Assembly (NCBI GenBank): GCA_031772625.1
Contig: CM062816.1
Span: 834,914,033 to 834,978,032, forward strand
Length of the DNA: 64,000 nucleotides
DNA from: Pinus tabuliformis
Lineage: Eukaryota > Streptophyta > Pinopsida > Pinales > Pinaceae
Direction of reading: 5' to 3'
Part shown: positions 10,983 through 21,980 of the stretch, one piece after another
Layout: the number at the start of each line of letters is the position of its first letter
How positions within the stretch are numbered: the stretch's first letter is position 1
Translations under genes and position numbers: made by a program
Notes under the pieces: model-generated
The model's database searches: none
Told to the model about the DNA's origin: nothing
The model's input: the letters and a program-made list of their open reading frames with translations, nothing else

Positions 10983-13660
10983 GTGTGTTTTATTTGTGAT
11001 AAAGAAGTTCATTATGCGAACGCTTGCAGAGAAAGAAAAGATAAGAAGCAGATGAAGATAATGAATATCTTTTCTACAATACATGATCCACAAGATTGGG
11101 ATCTCATATCCCACTCTGATGGAGAATATTTTGAAGTTTCAAGTTCTTCTTCAGAATCTTCAAATAGTGAAATTCCTGAAATCAGGAAATTAACAATTGA
11201 TTCAGAATCATCTGATTCTGATGAAACATTCATTCCTGATATTAAAATGTTCAGTTTGAATTCCTCAAGAGAGATACAAGCAAAGATTGCAGTAGTCAAA
11301 GCTGATCTAGCACAGTTAGATCCAGTTCAGTTTACAGCAAGAAGAAGATTGACTGAAAAACTTGAGAATCTTGAGAAACAACTGCCATCCAAAAGGAAAG
11401 AAAGATTTTCAGAAGAACAAAGAGATGATGATGACTTCATCGAGAAAGAGTTCAATTCAATGTTCAGACCTTTGCAGATTTCTGTATCTCCAGGTATGAA
11501 TCAAATTGATGCTCTTAAAAAGAAGATTACAAATTTGGAATCTTCAATTCATCATACAAGGTCAGAAATGATACAGTTGTCATCCAAACTCCAAATACTT
11601 ATTTCTGATTATGATGATTGTAATTCTAAATTAACAAGTCTACTGATGAAAAATGTGCCAATTATTGAAGAGATATCCCCAAAGAAAAATGTTGAGCTTT
11701 TTAATGTTATGGGCATCGGAGATAGAGTGGTTATTCCAATAATAATAAAAGTCCCCATCATTAAACCTTATACTTTGGATGCTCAAATAGATTCTGGTGC
11801 TATGAGTAGCTGCTGCAAATATAAAGCCATTCCTCATTATTATTGGCAACCTACTAAACTCCAATTCAGGGCTATCACTGGTGACTTAGTGGAAATAAGT
11901 CATATAGCTCCTGAATTTCCTATTTTCTTGAATGATGTCCAGGTTTTTGTCACTTTGTATAGTTTTGATATTGGTGCTGATGTTCTGTTAGGACAAGATT
12001 TTCTGAAGAAATATTTGCCAGTCAATTTTGGACAAGATTATGTTATATTCTCCACCACTGCTGGTCCTATCACAGTCCCTGCTTCCAGTGACTACAAAAT
12101 CAATGTGTAGCCTGAAGATGAGGATCCTCTCCAGTATAGTCTGCAAGATCTGACCAAGATTAATAAGATTGTAAAAAATGCAGAGTTACATGGTCCCAAA
12201 ACTTTGCAACAAATTTTTGATAAGCTTCATGCAGATTGTACTTCCAGTAGGCCAGATGCCTTTTGGGTAAGAGAAAAGTATTTTGTTGCACTACCCTACC
12301 GAGAAGGATATATTCCTAGGCCACAAAAAGCAAGTGCAAATCATATGAGTCCAAAAGAGCAAGAATTGTGCAAAGCAGAAATTGAACAATTGTTAGAACA
12401 AAAGCTTATTGAACCCTGTAAGAGCCCTTGGGCCTGCCCAGCCTTTTATGTCAATAAGCATAGTGAGCAGAAAAGAGGTAAGAAAAGGCTTGTGATTAAT
12501 TATAAGGCCTTGAATGATGCTCTTCTTCCTATTCGATATCCTCTGCCTAACAAAGAATTGTTACTTGCTAAGATTGCTAATGCTAATGTGTTTAGCAAGT
12601 TTGATCTCAAAAGTGGATTTTGGCAGATTGGTATTATTCCTGCTGACAGGTATAAAACAGCCTTCACCGTTCCTCATGGCCAATACCAATGGACTGTGAT
12701 GCCCTTTGGTCTGAAAAATGCTCCATCTGAATTCCAAAAAAGGATGGAAGACATTTTTGGTGCGATAGAGTACATTATTGTATATATTGACGATTTGCTT
12801 GTATTTAGTAGAGATGTAAATATGCACAAGATCCATTTAGAACAATTCTACCAACTTGTATATAAGCATGGATTAGTACTTTCAGATTCAGAGGAGAAGT
12901 TTCAGATTGGGAAAGTCAAGATTGACTACTTGGGCTTACAAATAGAAAAAGGACATGTAGAACTTCAGCCACATGTACTAACCCATCTATTGAAGTTTCC
13001 TGATATAATTGCTGTTGTAAAGACCCTGCAGAGATTTCTTGGATGTCTGAATTATATAAGAAATTTTTATGCCAAACAATCAGAGGCTACAAAGATAGTG
13101 CTGAACAGACTAAAGAAGAAAGTTGTCAGTTGGACAGATGAAATGACAGCAACAGTAATTAGTATTAAGAGTAAGCTTAATGAATTGCCAAAACTTAAGC
13201 TTCCTGATACTAATCTTCCTTTTATACTTGAAACAGATGCTTCTGATCACACTTGGGCTGCAGTCTTGTTACAAAAGCATGGAAGAAAGGAATTGGTTTG
13301 TGCCTATTCCTCAGGATCTTTTGATGATACAGAGAAAAATTATCCTTCTTCTCATAAAGAAATACTTGCAGTAAAGAGAGGAATAAAGAGATTTGACTTG
13401 TTCTTGAAAAGTGTTAAATTCATTGTCAGAACAGATCTAAAGCATATGAAATAGATGTTGGCAAACAAAAGATTGTTGGAACAAGGTAGTACCAGAGTAT
13501 TGAGATGGGCACTATGGCTTGAAGGTTTTGATTTTGATATTATTTACAAATCTGGTGCAGAAAATTATCTTGCTGACATGCTTACCACAGAAGGTGCTCA
13601 AGAAATCAAGGAGATCAAGATGTTCAGACCACTTAATCAACACGAAGCCTCTACAAGTCA
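10983..13660 (+). pseudogene. left viral copy: zinc knuckle, protease, RT, RNase H
   Basis: Replication enzymes of the pararetrovirus in the same frame as the coat region. The CCHC knuckle is at 10986-11027 (CFIC...HYANAC, with the usual Gly before His replaced by Val). An acidic linker and a coiled-coil-like stretch follow. The aspartic protease has DSGA at 11790-11801. RT starts near 12204, has YIDD at 12783-12794 and is followed by RNase H (ETDASD near 13230, then YLADML near 13570). Breaks: TAG at 12108-12110 and TAG at 13452-13454. There is no integrase domain, which separates it from Ty3 elements. Confidence 0.88.
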
Positions 13661-14420
13661 GTCCAGTCATGTCGAGTTTAAAAGAGTCAAGTATGTCACA
13701 GTCTGTAGTAACTGTCAATATGAGTTTTTTCTAGAATGTCTATCAAAACAGGTCCGAGTCTTGCCATTATGCCTAAGACAAATCATTTTGCAAAAATGGT
13801 TTGACTCTGAGGAGTCTAGATGGTCATATACAAAAGAGTTACCATATAGAATTAGGCCATGGCGTGTTTATTATGCATTGTCTAGGGAACCAGATCCTGT
13901 TTATTTTTGGTGTATTCAAAATACTGACTGGACATGGTCAGACTATTTTTCTATTCACTAGAGAGATAGGATACATGGTTCAGTTAAGGTCATATTTTAT
14001 GCTGCAGCTATAGATCCCTCTAACAATTGGTGGAGTCCATGGTTTAAGCTATTCATGTTTAGGTATTTGCCTAGAGCTAAAAATATTTTTGATAGGACTT
14101 TTGCTGAGTTTTTCAGAATTTTCCATTGGGAAATGCATGTAGCTGTCCATAATGATTATGTCTTAGAGTTTGAGTTTATCCACATACACACAATTGTCAT
14201 TCCTAATGAAGAAGATGAGTCCTTTAAGCTCTCTGTCAGATTCAGAGGATTGATATCAGTGGACGAACAAGACAGGCCAACATTCATGTTCACATTCCCA
14301 TTCTTTTGTTGTACCAGAGATACAACACCATATTGGCTAGATGAATCTGTTCCATACGAAGTGCTTGCCCCAAATAATGAAGAACTAATTGAGGAATTGG
14401 TAGAACAAGACCTAATCAGA
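13661..14420 (+). pseudogene. left viral copy: unrecognised C-terminal region
   Basis: Follows RNase H in the same frame. It contains a CSNC pair with two later Cys, a Trp-rich stretch (FWCIQNTDWTWSDYF), an in-frame TAG at 13959-13961, and then a 14055-14420 segment with FRIFHWEMHVAV and TFPFFCCTRDT. It is truncated at 14420, where the other viral copy begins, so the last codons of the open frame (to 14489) are not viral C-terminus. I do not recognise a family; it is not an obvious caulimovirus transactivator. It is conserved between the two copies. Confidence 0.6.
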
Positions 14421-14457
14421 ATAAATACACAAGCTGTAAAACATATATTAACTTCTC

Positions 14458-14508
14458 AGATAATTACAAATATGAGACCTCTCAGATAATTACATATATG
14501 AGACCCGA
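14458..14508 (-). repeat. 25-bp direct repeat in viral leader
   Basis: Two adjacent near-identical units read on plus as CTCAGATAATTACAAATATG and CTCAGATAATTACATATATG, each followed by AGACC, at the distal end of the leader next to the copy junction. Confidence 0.8.
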
Positions 14509-14519
14509 TATGAGAATAG

Positions 14520-14687
14520 CGCTCCGTGATGCAAGCAGATCGAGAAAACTTCTCACAGATGCAGAGCAGGGAGATCTCGTCTCCTCTCAAGCTCAAAGAA
14601 CTCAAACTCACAATACAGACTATAGAGTTAAACTCCGTGATGCAAGCAGATCGAGAAAACTTCTCGCAGATGCAGAGCAGGGAGACT
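14520..14687 (-). repeat. leader direct repeat with hairpin
   Basis: Two copies of a block of about 54 bp (14520-14575 and 14632-14687), each with CTCCGTGATGCAAGCAGATC followed by a GAGAA/TTCTC inverted repeat; the second copy has CGAGAAAACTTCTCG, a perfect 6-bp stem with a 3-base loop. They lie downstream of the TATA box, in the likely pregenomic RNA leader, a region known to be structured in caulimovirids. Confidence 0.7.
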
Positions 14688-14764
14688 TTACTCGGACTTA
14701 AACACTTCTCAGACTCTCTAAAACTCTCAAGACTCTTCTGCCCCAAATGAGCTTACAATGCTAG

Positions 14765-14772
14765 TATTTATA
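14765..14772 (-). promoter_or_regulatory. viral TATA box
   Basis: TATAAATA on the minus strand, in a unique AT-rich context, about 260 bp downstream of the enhancer-like tandem repeats and just upstream of the repeat-bearing leader. A start site near 14735 is inferred. Confidence 0.55.
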
Positions 14773-15036
14773 ATATCCTAGCAGGTCATCCGGTGAAAAC
14801 TTTTACCGGGAACTTGGAACCAAAAAAAATCAAACTTTCGGCTAGAACATCATGCAAGATGTCTATCACGAAAGGACCTTGTACAAAAAGTAATGAATAG
14901 TTCTAAAGATTCGGGCAAGTGGGGACAACCACTTGTTATCTCGTCCCTTGGAGGCTAAGCCATATGGGAACCGAATCATGACATCTCTGAAATGAAAAGA
15001 TGGCCGGAATCTAGGACATCGGCTCTTATACAAAAG

Positions 15037-15204
15037 TAATTACACAGTGGAGATTTTATTTGGACTAAATCCCACGGAAACCAGAGAACAGTATATGTAC
15101 AAATAAAGCAGGATATGAAATAATTACACAGTGGAGATTTTATTCGGACTAAATCCCACGGAAACCAGAGAACAATATATGTACAAATAAAGTAGGATAT
15201 GAAA
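15037..15204 (-). repeat. 84-bp tandem duplication upstream of viral promoter
   Basis: Two exact-length head-to-tail units, 15037-15120 and 15121-15204, with about three base differences. On the minus strand each holds AATAAA followed by TCTCCACTGTG. It is present only once in the locus because the left copy ends before this region. It could be a duplicated enhancer or could carry the polyadenylation signal. Confidence 0.9.
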
Positions 15205-15230
15205 GGATTTCATTTGATTGATCCCTTCAA

Positions 15231-16052
15231 TCAGTCGCTGTTAGCTCTGTCATCATAATCATGTGCATGAGTATCTGGAGCAGCTGGATTATTATGGCCA
15301 AGTCTGATTAGGTCTTGTTCTACCAATTCCTCAATTAGTTCTTCATTATTTGGGGCAAGCACTTCGTATGGAACAGATTCATCTAGCCAATATGGTGTTG
15401 TATCTCTGGTACAACAAAAGAATGGGAATGTGACCATGAATGTTGGCCTGTCTTGTTCGTCCACTGATATCAATCCTCTGAATCTGACAGAAAGCTTAAA
15501 GGACTCATATTAGGAATGACAATTGTGTGTCTGTGGATAAACTCAAACTCTAAGACATAATCATTCTGGACAGCTACATGCATTTCCCAATGGAAAATTC
15601 TGACAAACTCAGGAAAAGTCCTATCAAAAATATTTTTAGCTCTAGGCAAATACCTAAACATGAATAGCTTAAACCATGGACTCCACCAATTGTTAGAGGG
15701 ATCTATAGCTGCAGCATAAAATATGACCTTAACTGAACCATGTATCCTAGCTCTCTAGTGAATAGAAAAATAGTCTGACCATGTCCAGTCAGTATTTTGA
15801 ATACACCAAAAATAAACAGGATCTGGTTCCCTAGACAATGCATAATAAACACGCCATGGCCTAATTCTATATGGTAACTCTTTTGTATATGACCATCTAG
15901 ACTCCTCAGAGTCAAACCATTTTTGCAAAATGATTTGTCTTAGGCATAATGGCAAGACTCGGACCTGTTTTGATAGACATTCTAGACAAAACTCATATTG
16001 ACAGTTACTACAGACTGTGACATACTTGACTCTTTTAAACTCGACATGACTG
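15231..16052 (-). pseudogene. right viral copy: unrecognised C-terminal region, complete end
   Basis: Same region as 13661-14420, but it reaches the natural end: the last residues are acidic and Asp-rich (HAHDYDDRANSD) and the stop is TGA at 15233-15231. It carries TAG at 15757-15755, the same codon position as TAG 13959-13961 in the left copy, and a 7-base deletion near 15510 that shifts the frame. No family recognised. Total length after RNase H is about 270 residues. Confidence 0.6.
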
Positions 16053-18733
16053 GACTAACTTGTAGAGGCTTCGTGTTGATTAAGTGGTCTGAACATCTTG
16101 ATCTCCTTGATTTCTTGAGCACCTTCTGTGGTAAGCATGTCAGCAAGATAATTTTCTGCACCAGATTTGTAAATAATATCAAAATCAAAACCTTCAAGCC
16201 ATAGTGCCCATCTCAATACTCTGGTACTACCTTGTTCCAACAATCTTTTGTTTGCCAACATCTGTTTCATATGCTTTAGATCTGTTCTGACAATGAATTT
16301 AACACTTTTCAAGAACAAGTCAAATCTCTTTATTCCTCTCTTTACTGCAAGTATTTCTTTATGAGAAGAAGGATACTTTTTCTCTATATCATCAAAAGAT
16401 CCTGAGGAATAGGCACAAACCAATTCCTTTCTTCCATGCTTTTGTAACAAGACTGCAGCCCAAGTGTGATCAGAAGCATCTGTTTCAAGTATAAAAGGAA
16501 GATTAGTATCAGGAAGCTTAAGTTTTGGCAATTCATTAAGCTTACTCTTAATACTAATTACTGTTGCTGTCATTTCATCTGTCCAACTGACAACTTTCTT
16601 CTTTAGTCTGTTCAGCAGTATCTTTGTAGCCTCTGATTGTTTGGCATAAAAATTTCTTATATAATTCAGACATCCAAGAAATCTCTGCAGGGTCTTTACA
16701 TCAGCAATTATATCAGGAAACTTCAATAGATGGGTTAGTACATGGGGCTGAAGTTCTACATGTCCTTTTTCTATTTGTAAGCCCAAGTAGTCAATCTTGA
16801 CTTTCCCAATCTGAAACTTCTCCTCTGAATCTGAAAGTACTAATCCATGCTTATATACAAGTTGGTAGAATTGCTCTAAATGGATCTTGTGCATATTTAC
16901 ATCTCTACTAAATACAAGCAAATCGTCAATATATACAATAATGTACTTTATCGCACCAAAAATGTCTTCCATCCTTTCTTGGAATTCAGAGGGAGCATTT
17001 TTCAGACCAAAGGGCATCAAAGTCCATTGGTATTAGCCATGAGGAACGACGAAGGCTGTTTTATACCTGTCAGCAAGAATAATACCAATCTGCCAAAATC
17101 CACTTTTGAGATCAAACTTGCTAAACACATTAGCATTAGCAATCTTAGCAAGTAACAATTCTTTGTTAGGCAGAGGATATCGAATAGGAAGAAGAGCATC
17201 ATTCAAGGCCTTATAATTAATCACAAGCCTTTTCTTACCTCTTTTCTGCTCACTATGCTTATTGACATAAAAGGCTGGGCAGGCCCAAGGGCTCTTACAG
17301 GGTTCAATAAGCTTTTGTTCTAGCAATTGTTCAATTTCTGCTTTGCACAATTCTTGCTCTTTTGGAATCATATGATTTTCACTTGCTTTTTGTGGCCTAG
17401 GAATATATCCTTCTCGGTAGGGTAGTGCAACAAAATACTTTTCTCTTACCCAAAAGGCATCTGGCCTACTGGAAGTACAATCTGCACGAAGCTTATCAGA
17501 AATTTGTTTCAAAGTTTTGGGACCATGTAACTCTGCATTTTTTACAATCTTATTAATCTTGGTCAGATCTTGCAGACTATACTGGAGAGGATCCTCATCT
17601 TCAGGCTTCACATTGATTTAGTAGTCACTGGAAGCAGGGACTGTGATAGGACCAGCAGTGGTGGAGAATATAACATAATCTTGTCCAAAAGTGACTGGCA
17701 AATATTTCTTTAGAAAATCTTGTCCTAACATAACATCAACACCAGTATCAAAACTATACAAAGTGACAAAAACCTGGACATCATTCAAGAAAATAGGAAA
17801 TTCAGGAGCTATATGACTTATTTCCATTAAGTCACCAGTGATAGCCCTGAATTGGAGTTTAGTAGGTTGCCAATAATAATGAGGAATGGCTTTATATTTG
17901 CAGCAGCTACTCATAGCACCAGAATCTATTTGAGCATCCAAAGTATAATGTTTAATGCTAGGGGCTTTGATTCTTATTGGAATAACCACTCTATCTTCGA
18001 TGCCCATAACATTAAAAAGCTCAACATTTTTCTTTGGGGATATCTCTTCAATAACTGGCACATTTTTCATCAGTAGACTTGTTAATTTAGAATTACAATC
18101 GTCATAATCAGAAATAAGTATTTGGAGTTTGGATGACAACTGTATCATTTCTGACCTTGTATGATGAATTGAAGATTCCAAATTTGTAATCTTCTTTTTA
18201 AGAGCATCAATTTGATTCATACATGGAGATACGGAAATCTGCAAAGGTCTGAACATTGAATCGAACTCTTTCTCGATGAAGTCATCATCATCTCTTTCTT
18301 CTTCTGAAAATCTTTCTTTCCTTTTGGATGGCAGTTGTTTCTCAAGATTCTCAAGTTTTTCAGTCAATCTTCTTCTTGCTGTAAACTGAACTGGATCTAA
18401 CTGTGCTAGATCAGCTTTGACTGTTGTAATCTTTGCTTGTATCTCTCCTGAGGAATTCAAACTGAACATTTTAATATCAGGAATGAATGTTTCATCAGAA
18501 TCAGATGATTCTGAATCAATTGTTAATTTCTTGATTTCAGGAATTTCACTATCTGAAGATTCTGAAGAAGAACTTGAAACTTCAAAATATTCTCCATCAG
18601 AGTGGGATATGAGATCCCAATCTTGTGGATCATGTATTGTAGAAAAGATATTCATTATCTTCATCTGCTTCTTATCTTTTCTTTCTTTACAAGCGTTAGC
18701 ATAATGACCTTCTTTACCACAAATAAAACACAC
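16053..18733 (-). pseudogene. right viral copy: zinc knuckle, protease, RT, RNase H
   Basis: Minus-strand counterpart of 10983-13660. The zinc knuckle keeps the canonical Gly-His (CFICGKEGHYANAC, 18730-18689). Protease DSGA, RT YIDD (near 16930) and RNase H (ETDASD near 16480) are all present. Stops fall at 17620-17618, 17035-17033 and 16057-16055, which are all different from those of the left copy. The copies look nearly identical otherwise. Confidence 0.88.
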
Positions 18734-20143
18734 ACCTTTTTTAGAAGGTTTTGATCTTTTCCTAAATACTACCCTTCGTCCTTTAAATGATATTTTGGAA
18801 GGAAAGTATTTTTTCTTTTATGGAAAGTATTTATCAGTCTTGCAGGAGCAGGAGTTATCAAACTTTGTCTTTTTAGAAACCTTTCTTTCAATTTTCTTGT
18901 GACAACCAAAATTATAGGTTTCTTTGAAATTATTGCAAAGCTTTGTGCTAAAGTGCATCTGTTTTGAAAAATTCTTCTTAGCTTTGCTCTCTGCACATTC
19001 TTTCTGCAAAATTGTGACAATCAATTGGTGAATAGCTGCAAATGATTGTCCTTCCAAATTCACTTTATGATCTGCTATGTACTGATTAATTAGATCAGGA
19101 ATTTTACCAGGCATAGACTGAATGTAATATCTCAGATAGGCAACATTATGTGGATCACTAGCCTGATACAGAAGTTTTTGCATAACACAAAAATACTCTT
19201 GCAAATAATCAATGTCGCATAACTTCTGGGAGAGAAATAGCTGTGAATGATGGGCTGAATCTTCAGGGACTAATCCAACAAATTCATGTTTTAAAGCTTC
19301 AAACAGTGCTCTTAATGGATCAGTACTATGTTCAACTATTTGATCTTTCTCTTCCTCTGCAAGCCTTTCCCACCATTGCTTTAGTATGCCAGTAAAAGAC
19401 CATACAATTTGAGTAACTACATCAGACCATGGTACTTTGGCTTCAGCTTTCCTCTGTAATGCCCAAGCATGGACATTATGCAAAACAGCAATTACTTCAT
19501 TATAATCAAGGCAATAAATATTTACTAACAATGAATTTCCATATCCTCTGGAAGCAGGATTGTCCAGCCTTATAGGTATAGATTGCAGATTTTCAGTATA
19601 TCTGCTGAACGGGCTAGATGCTGATGCTTCATGTGCATTGGTATCACCAGCACCTCTTTTTCCTCTGTTGGAATGGAAAAAAGAATCACTTATATCTCTT
19701 TTCTAACTTGGTTCACCTTGTGTTTGCTCACTAGTTACTCCTGACATGGCCATTATTGTAGGAGCAGATGGTTGGCCATTTTGTTTCATCAAAGAACTAA
19801 GGCTGACCTAGTTCTTTGGCAGTCTTAGACTTTCAACAGAGGGAAGATCAGCTAGTCTATTCTTCATCAACTCTGTCTTTTCTCTAGCTAGATTGATTCC
19901 TTTCTGGATCTTCTCAAGTCTGGCTTTATCTATATTCTCTACCCCTTTAAAAAAGATTGCTTGGATTCATCAAAATTGGAGGAGAATTTCAGATTTGAAC
20001 TTGAGACATCTACTTCTCTATAATGAGGTGGAGAAGCAGGAGTGGGGAGTGCATTTGTAAAATGTTCCAAAGACTTGGAGATGATACCCATGTTTGACTG
20101 AATATTATTTAACTTTTGTGTGTGTTTATCTTGGATTCCCAAT
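18734..20143 (-). pseudogene. right viral copy: coat-protein-like region with extra N-terminus
   Basis: Counterpart of 9831-10982 plus about 250 bp not present on the left. The extra part encodes a charged, possibly coiled-coil stretch (MGIQDKHTQKLNNIQSNMG at 20142) that runs to a stop at 19941-19939, with the later frame offset, so a frameshift lies there. Further stops: 19810-19808, 19705-19703 and 18820-18818. No 30K movement-protein signature is visible; it would lie further upstream in the virus and is not in this locus. Confidence 0.78.
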
Positions 20144-21544
20144 GGGCTGAAATGGAGAATCTTTAGGGAATATTCAGGAATCTTTCGTTACGCAGGCCCC
20201 AGGAAGCCCGAAAGGCCCAAAAATGATCCATTTCTTTCATAGAGCATACCGAAAGGAGCAGAAAACAATTTCAGGGGATACAGAGGCCGAACAGCGGCCA
20301 TCAATGGGTGATTGTACCCGTAGCACATCAGAACAGCAGTCCAGATTTTGTCAAAGAGTATCAGAAGGAAGAAAAGACGCCAAAGAGTATCAACAAAGAT
20401 TTTTTAGGGGTTCGAAGCACCTGTATATTAATGAAGCCCCCAGAAAGTCAAATCAAGCATCATCAGCCCATCCTTACCCTCAAATCACCATTAAGGCATT
20501 CAAAGCACATGACAGCAAAGAAGCAAAAACTCGTGCACATTTATTTCAAAAAACACTGCACCAAGGACTACATAAGTTATTCAGTTTTTGATACGACCGC
20601 CCCCAGCGCAGCCCGAGTTATTGCATGCATTTATTTCTGGTAGAGTTAGGTCAGTTAATTATGACCTGATTAGGTCAAGATGTAATAAAGAACTCTGTAG
20701 ATAGTTTTGCCCTATATATACCACCCTCAACATTGTTTTAAGGGTTGGTCAATTGAGAATTTTCACTAGAGACCCGCACTATATACCTGACTGTTTCTAT
20801 AATCAAAGATTGCAGAAAGCTTGGAGACAAAACTGTTTGTTGTAAATGAATGTTTTGGAGACTGAAGATGGAATTCTTGTGCTGCAGCCTGAAACAATAA
20901 GTGCATCTTACCTCTGTTTTATTGTTATCACTATCTAAATGGCAGAAAGAAAGAATAGCTTAGAATTAGTTTAAATACTCTCTATGCTCAATTTCTGTTG
21001 TTTCTTTATGTTTTTCTCTGAACGAATTGGTTATGAATATGAATTCCTTCTGGCTCATGTTTACCCCGATTCACCTGTGTTTTCCAATTATCTAGGGATT
21101 CGTAACTGACCTTGGGTAGCGCTCTGTTACTTCCCACTGCTAAGTTGATTGAGAGATTCTTAACTGCCCCTCATCGCTTAGCATTTCTTTCCATCACTTA
21201 GACCTGAAACATTGTTTCTTGCACAGCTGTCTTGCTCCATTTTCCCTCTGTTGTGACCAAGTGAAAGCACCAGCAGTCACACTCCTCGACTCCACGCCCA
21301 ATGGTTCGAAACTTCCAGACTATGCCTTGCCTCTCTGTCTGAAAACATCAATTTTCCCACCAAAAACAAAACAAAAACCCTTTGAACTCGAGACCTAGCC
21401 TAAAATCCTTTTCAACAAAGCTAAATCTAAAAGAGAGAGCCCTCTCTGATTGCAGGTTGGCTAGAACCTGCAGTCCAAAGTTGGTCTGTGGTTACCTCGG
21501 CCGTATCCTTTTCCAGAGCTTTAAGGACAACCTGAGTGATAACA
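20144..21544 (+). mobile_element. Tat2 5' LTR, second part (U3 end, R, U5)
   Basis: Aligns to 30318-31708 of the 3' LTR. The boundary with viral DNA is at GGGC, shared by both sides. It carries the TATA box (TATATATA, 20713-20720) and ends GTGATAACA. The open frames at 20223-20643 recur in the 3' LTR only because the LTRs are duplicates. Confidence 0.92.
20713..20720 (+). promoter_or_regulatory. Tat2 5' LTR TATA box
   Basis: CCTATATATACCACCC, conserved at 30877-30884 in the 3' LTR. It lies downstream of the viral insertion, so the 5' LTR core promoter is physically intact but is separated from the rest of U3 by 10.3 kb. Confidence 0.7.
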
Positions 21545-21547
21545 TAA

Positions 21548-21565
21548 TGGCGACTCCACTGGGGA
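21548..21565 (+). promoter_or_regulatory. Tat2 primer binding site, tRNA-Arg type
   Basis: TGGCGACTCCACTGGGGA, three bases after the LTR end ATAACA. This is the Ogre/Tat-type site reported as complementary to tRNA-Arg. The 21566-21980 stretch after it is untranslated leader; I see nothing else there. Confidence 0.85.
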
Positions 21566-21980
21566 ACTTCCTCAGATAGTTTCACAAAGAAGGTAAGAAA
21601 GCTCTACCGAGACCATAAATCAAACCTTCCAGCTGCTGTTTATCTCTTAAAACTATAGATGAAGCCTGAATGTCAGCCAGGAAGCCTTTGAGACTGTTTC
21701 TTGCTTTGCATTAACAGGAGTAAATAAATGTTGCTTCAGTCAATCTTCATGCTAGTTTTAAGTTACAAACAAGTTGTCCCATATTTTAATTAGTCCCTTG
21801 TCGATTACAAAAACATTCCCAAGAAAAATACCCAAAAAAACAATTCAGAAGCTGGCTCCCAAGAAAAATCCACGATATACAAGGTGAAATCCAGATCCCA
21901 ACCCTCCAGCTGTTTTTGAAAACCCTAACATAATCCCCAAAATCATTAGGAGGCAAGAAAAACAGGAAAATTATGCTGAT

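Larger units (their letters stand above)
14421..15230 (-). promoter_or_regulatory. viral non-coding region: enhancer repeats, TATA, leader
   Basis: Belongs to the right (minus) copy, downstream of its last frame (stop TGA 15233-15231). In minus-strand order: tandem 84-bp repeats, unique AT-rich DNA, a TATA box (TATAAATA, 14772-14765), then a leader with direct repeats. In caulimovirids the pregenomic promoter lies after the last ORF, so the position fits. Transcription from it would run leftward, through the junction, antisense to the left copy. No tRNA-Met primer site (TGGTATCAGAGC) was found here. Confidence 0.65.
9831..20143. mobile_element. endogenous pararetrovirus locus, inverted tail-to-tail pair
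   Basis: Two partial genome copies of a Caulimoviridae-like virus. The left copy, 9831-14420, reads plus; the right copy, 20143-14421, reads minus. They meet at 14420/14421. Both encode, in the same order, coat-protein-like region, CCHC knuckle, aspartic protease, RT, RNase H and an unrecognised C-terminal region. The right copy extends about 250 bp further upstream and holds the only non-coding viral promoter/leader region (14421-15230). No integrase, 30K movement protein or LTR of its own is seen, which fits a pararetrovirus integrated by host repair. All frames are broken, so it is a fossil. Genus cannot be set by eye; gymnosperm caulimovirids (Gymnendovirus) are the obvious comparison. 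Confidence 0.88.

Noticed and set aside
19890..20143. Possible viral movement protein upstream of the coat region in the right copy
   Set aside because: Only about 85 codons of charged, possibly coiled-coil sequence are present, with no 30K-family signature that I can see.
20223..20643. Open frames of 111-190 codons shared by 20223-20643 and 30183-30807
   Set aside because: They match because the two Tat2 LTRs are duplicates; there is no recognisable domain and they lie in U3 upstream of the TATA box.
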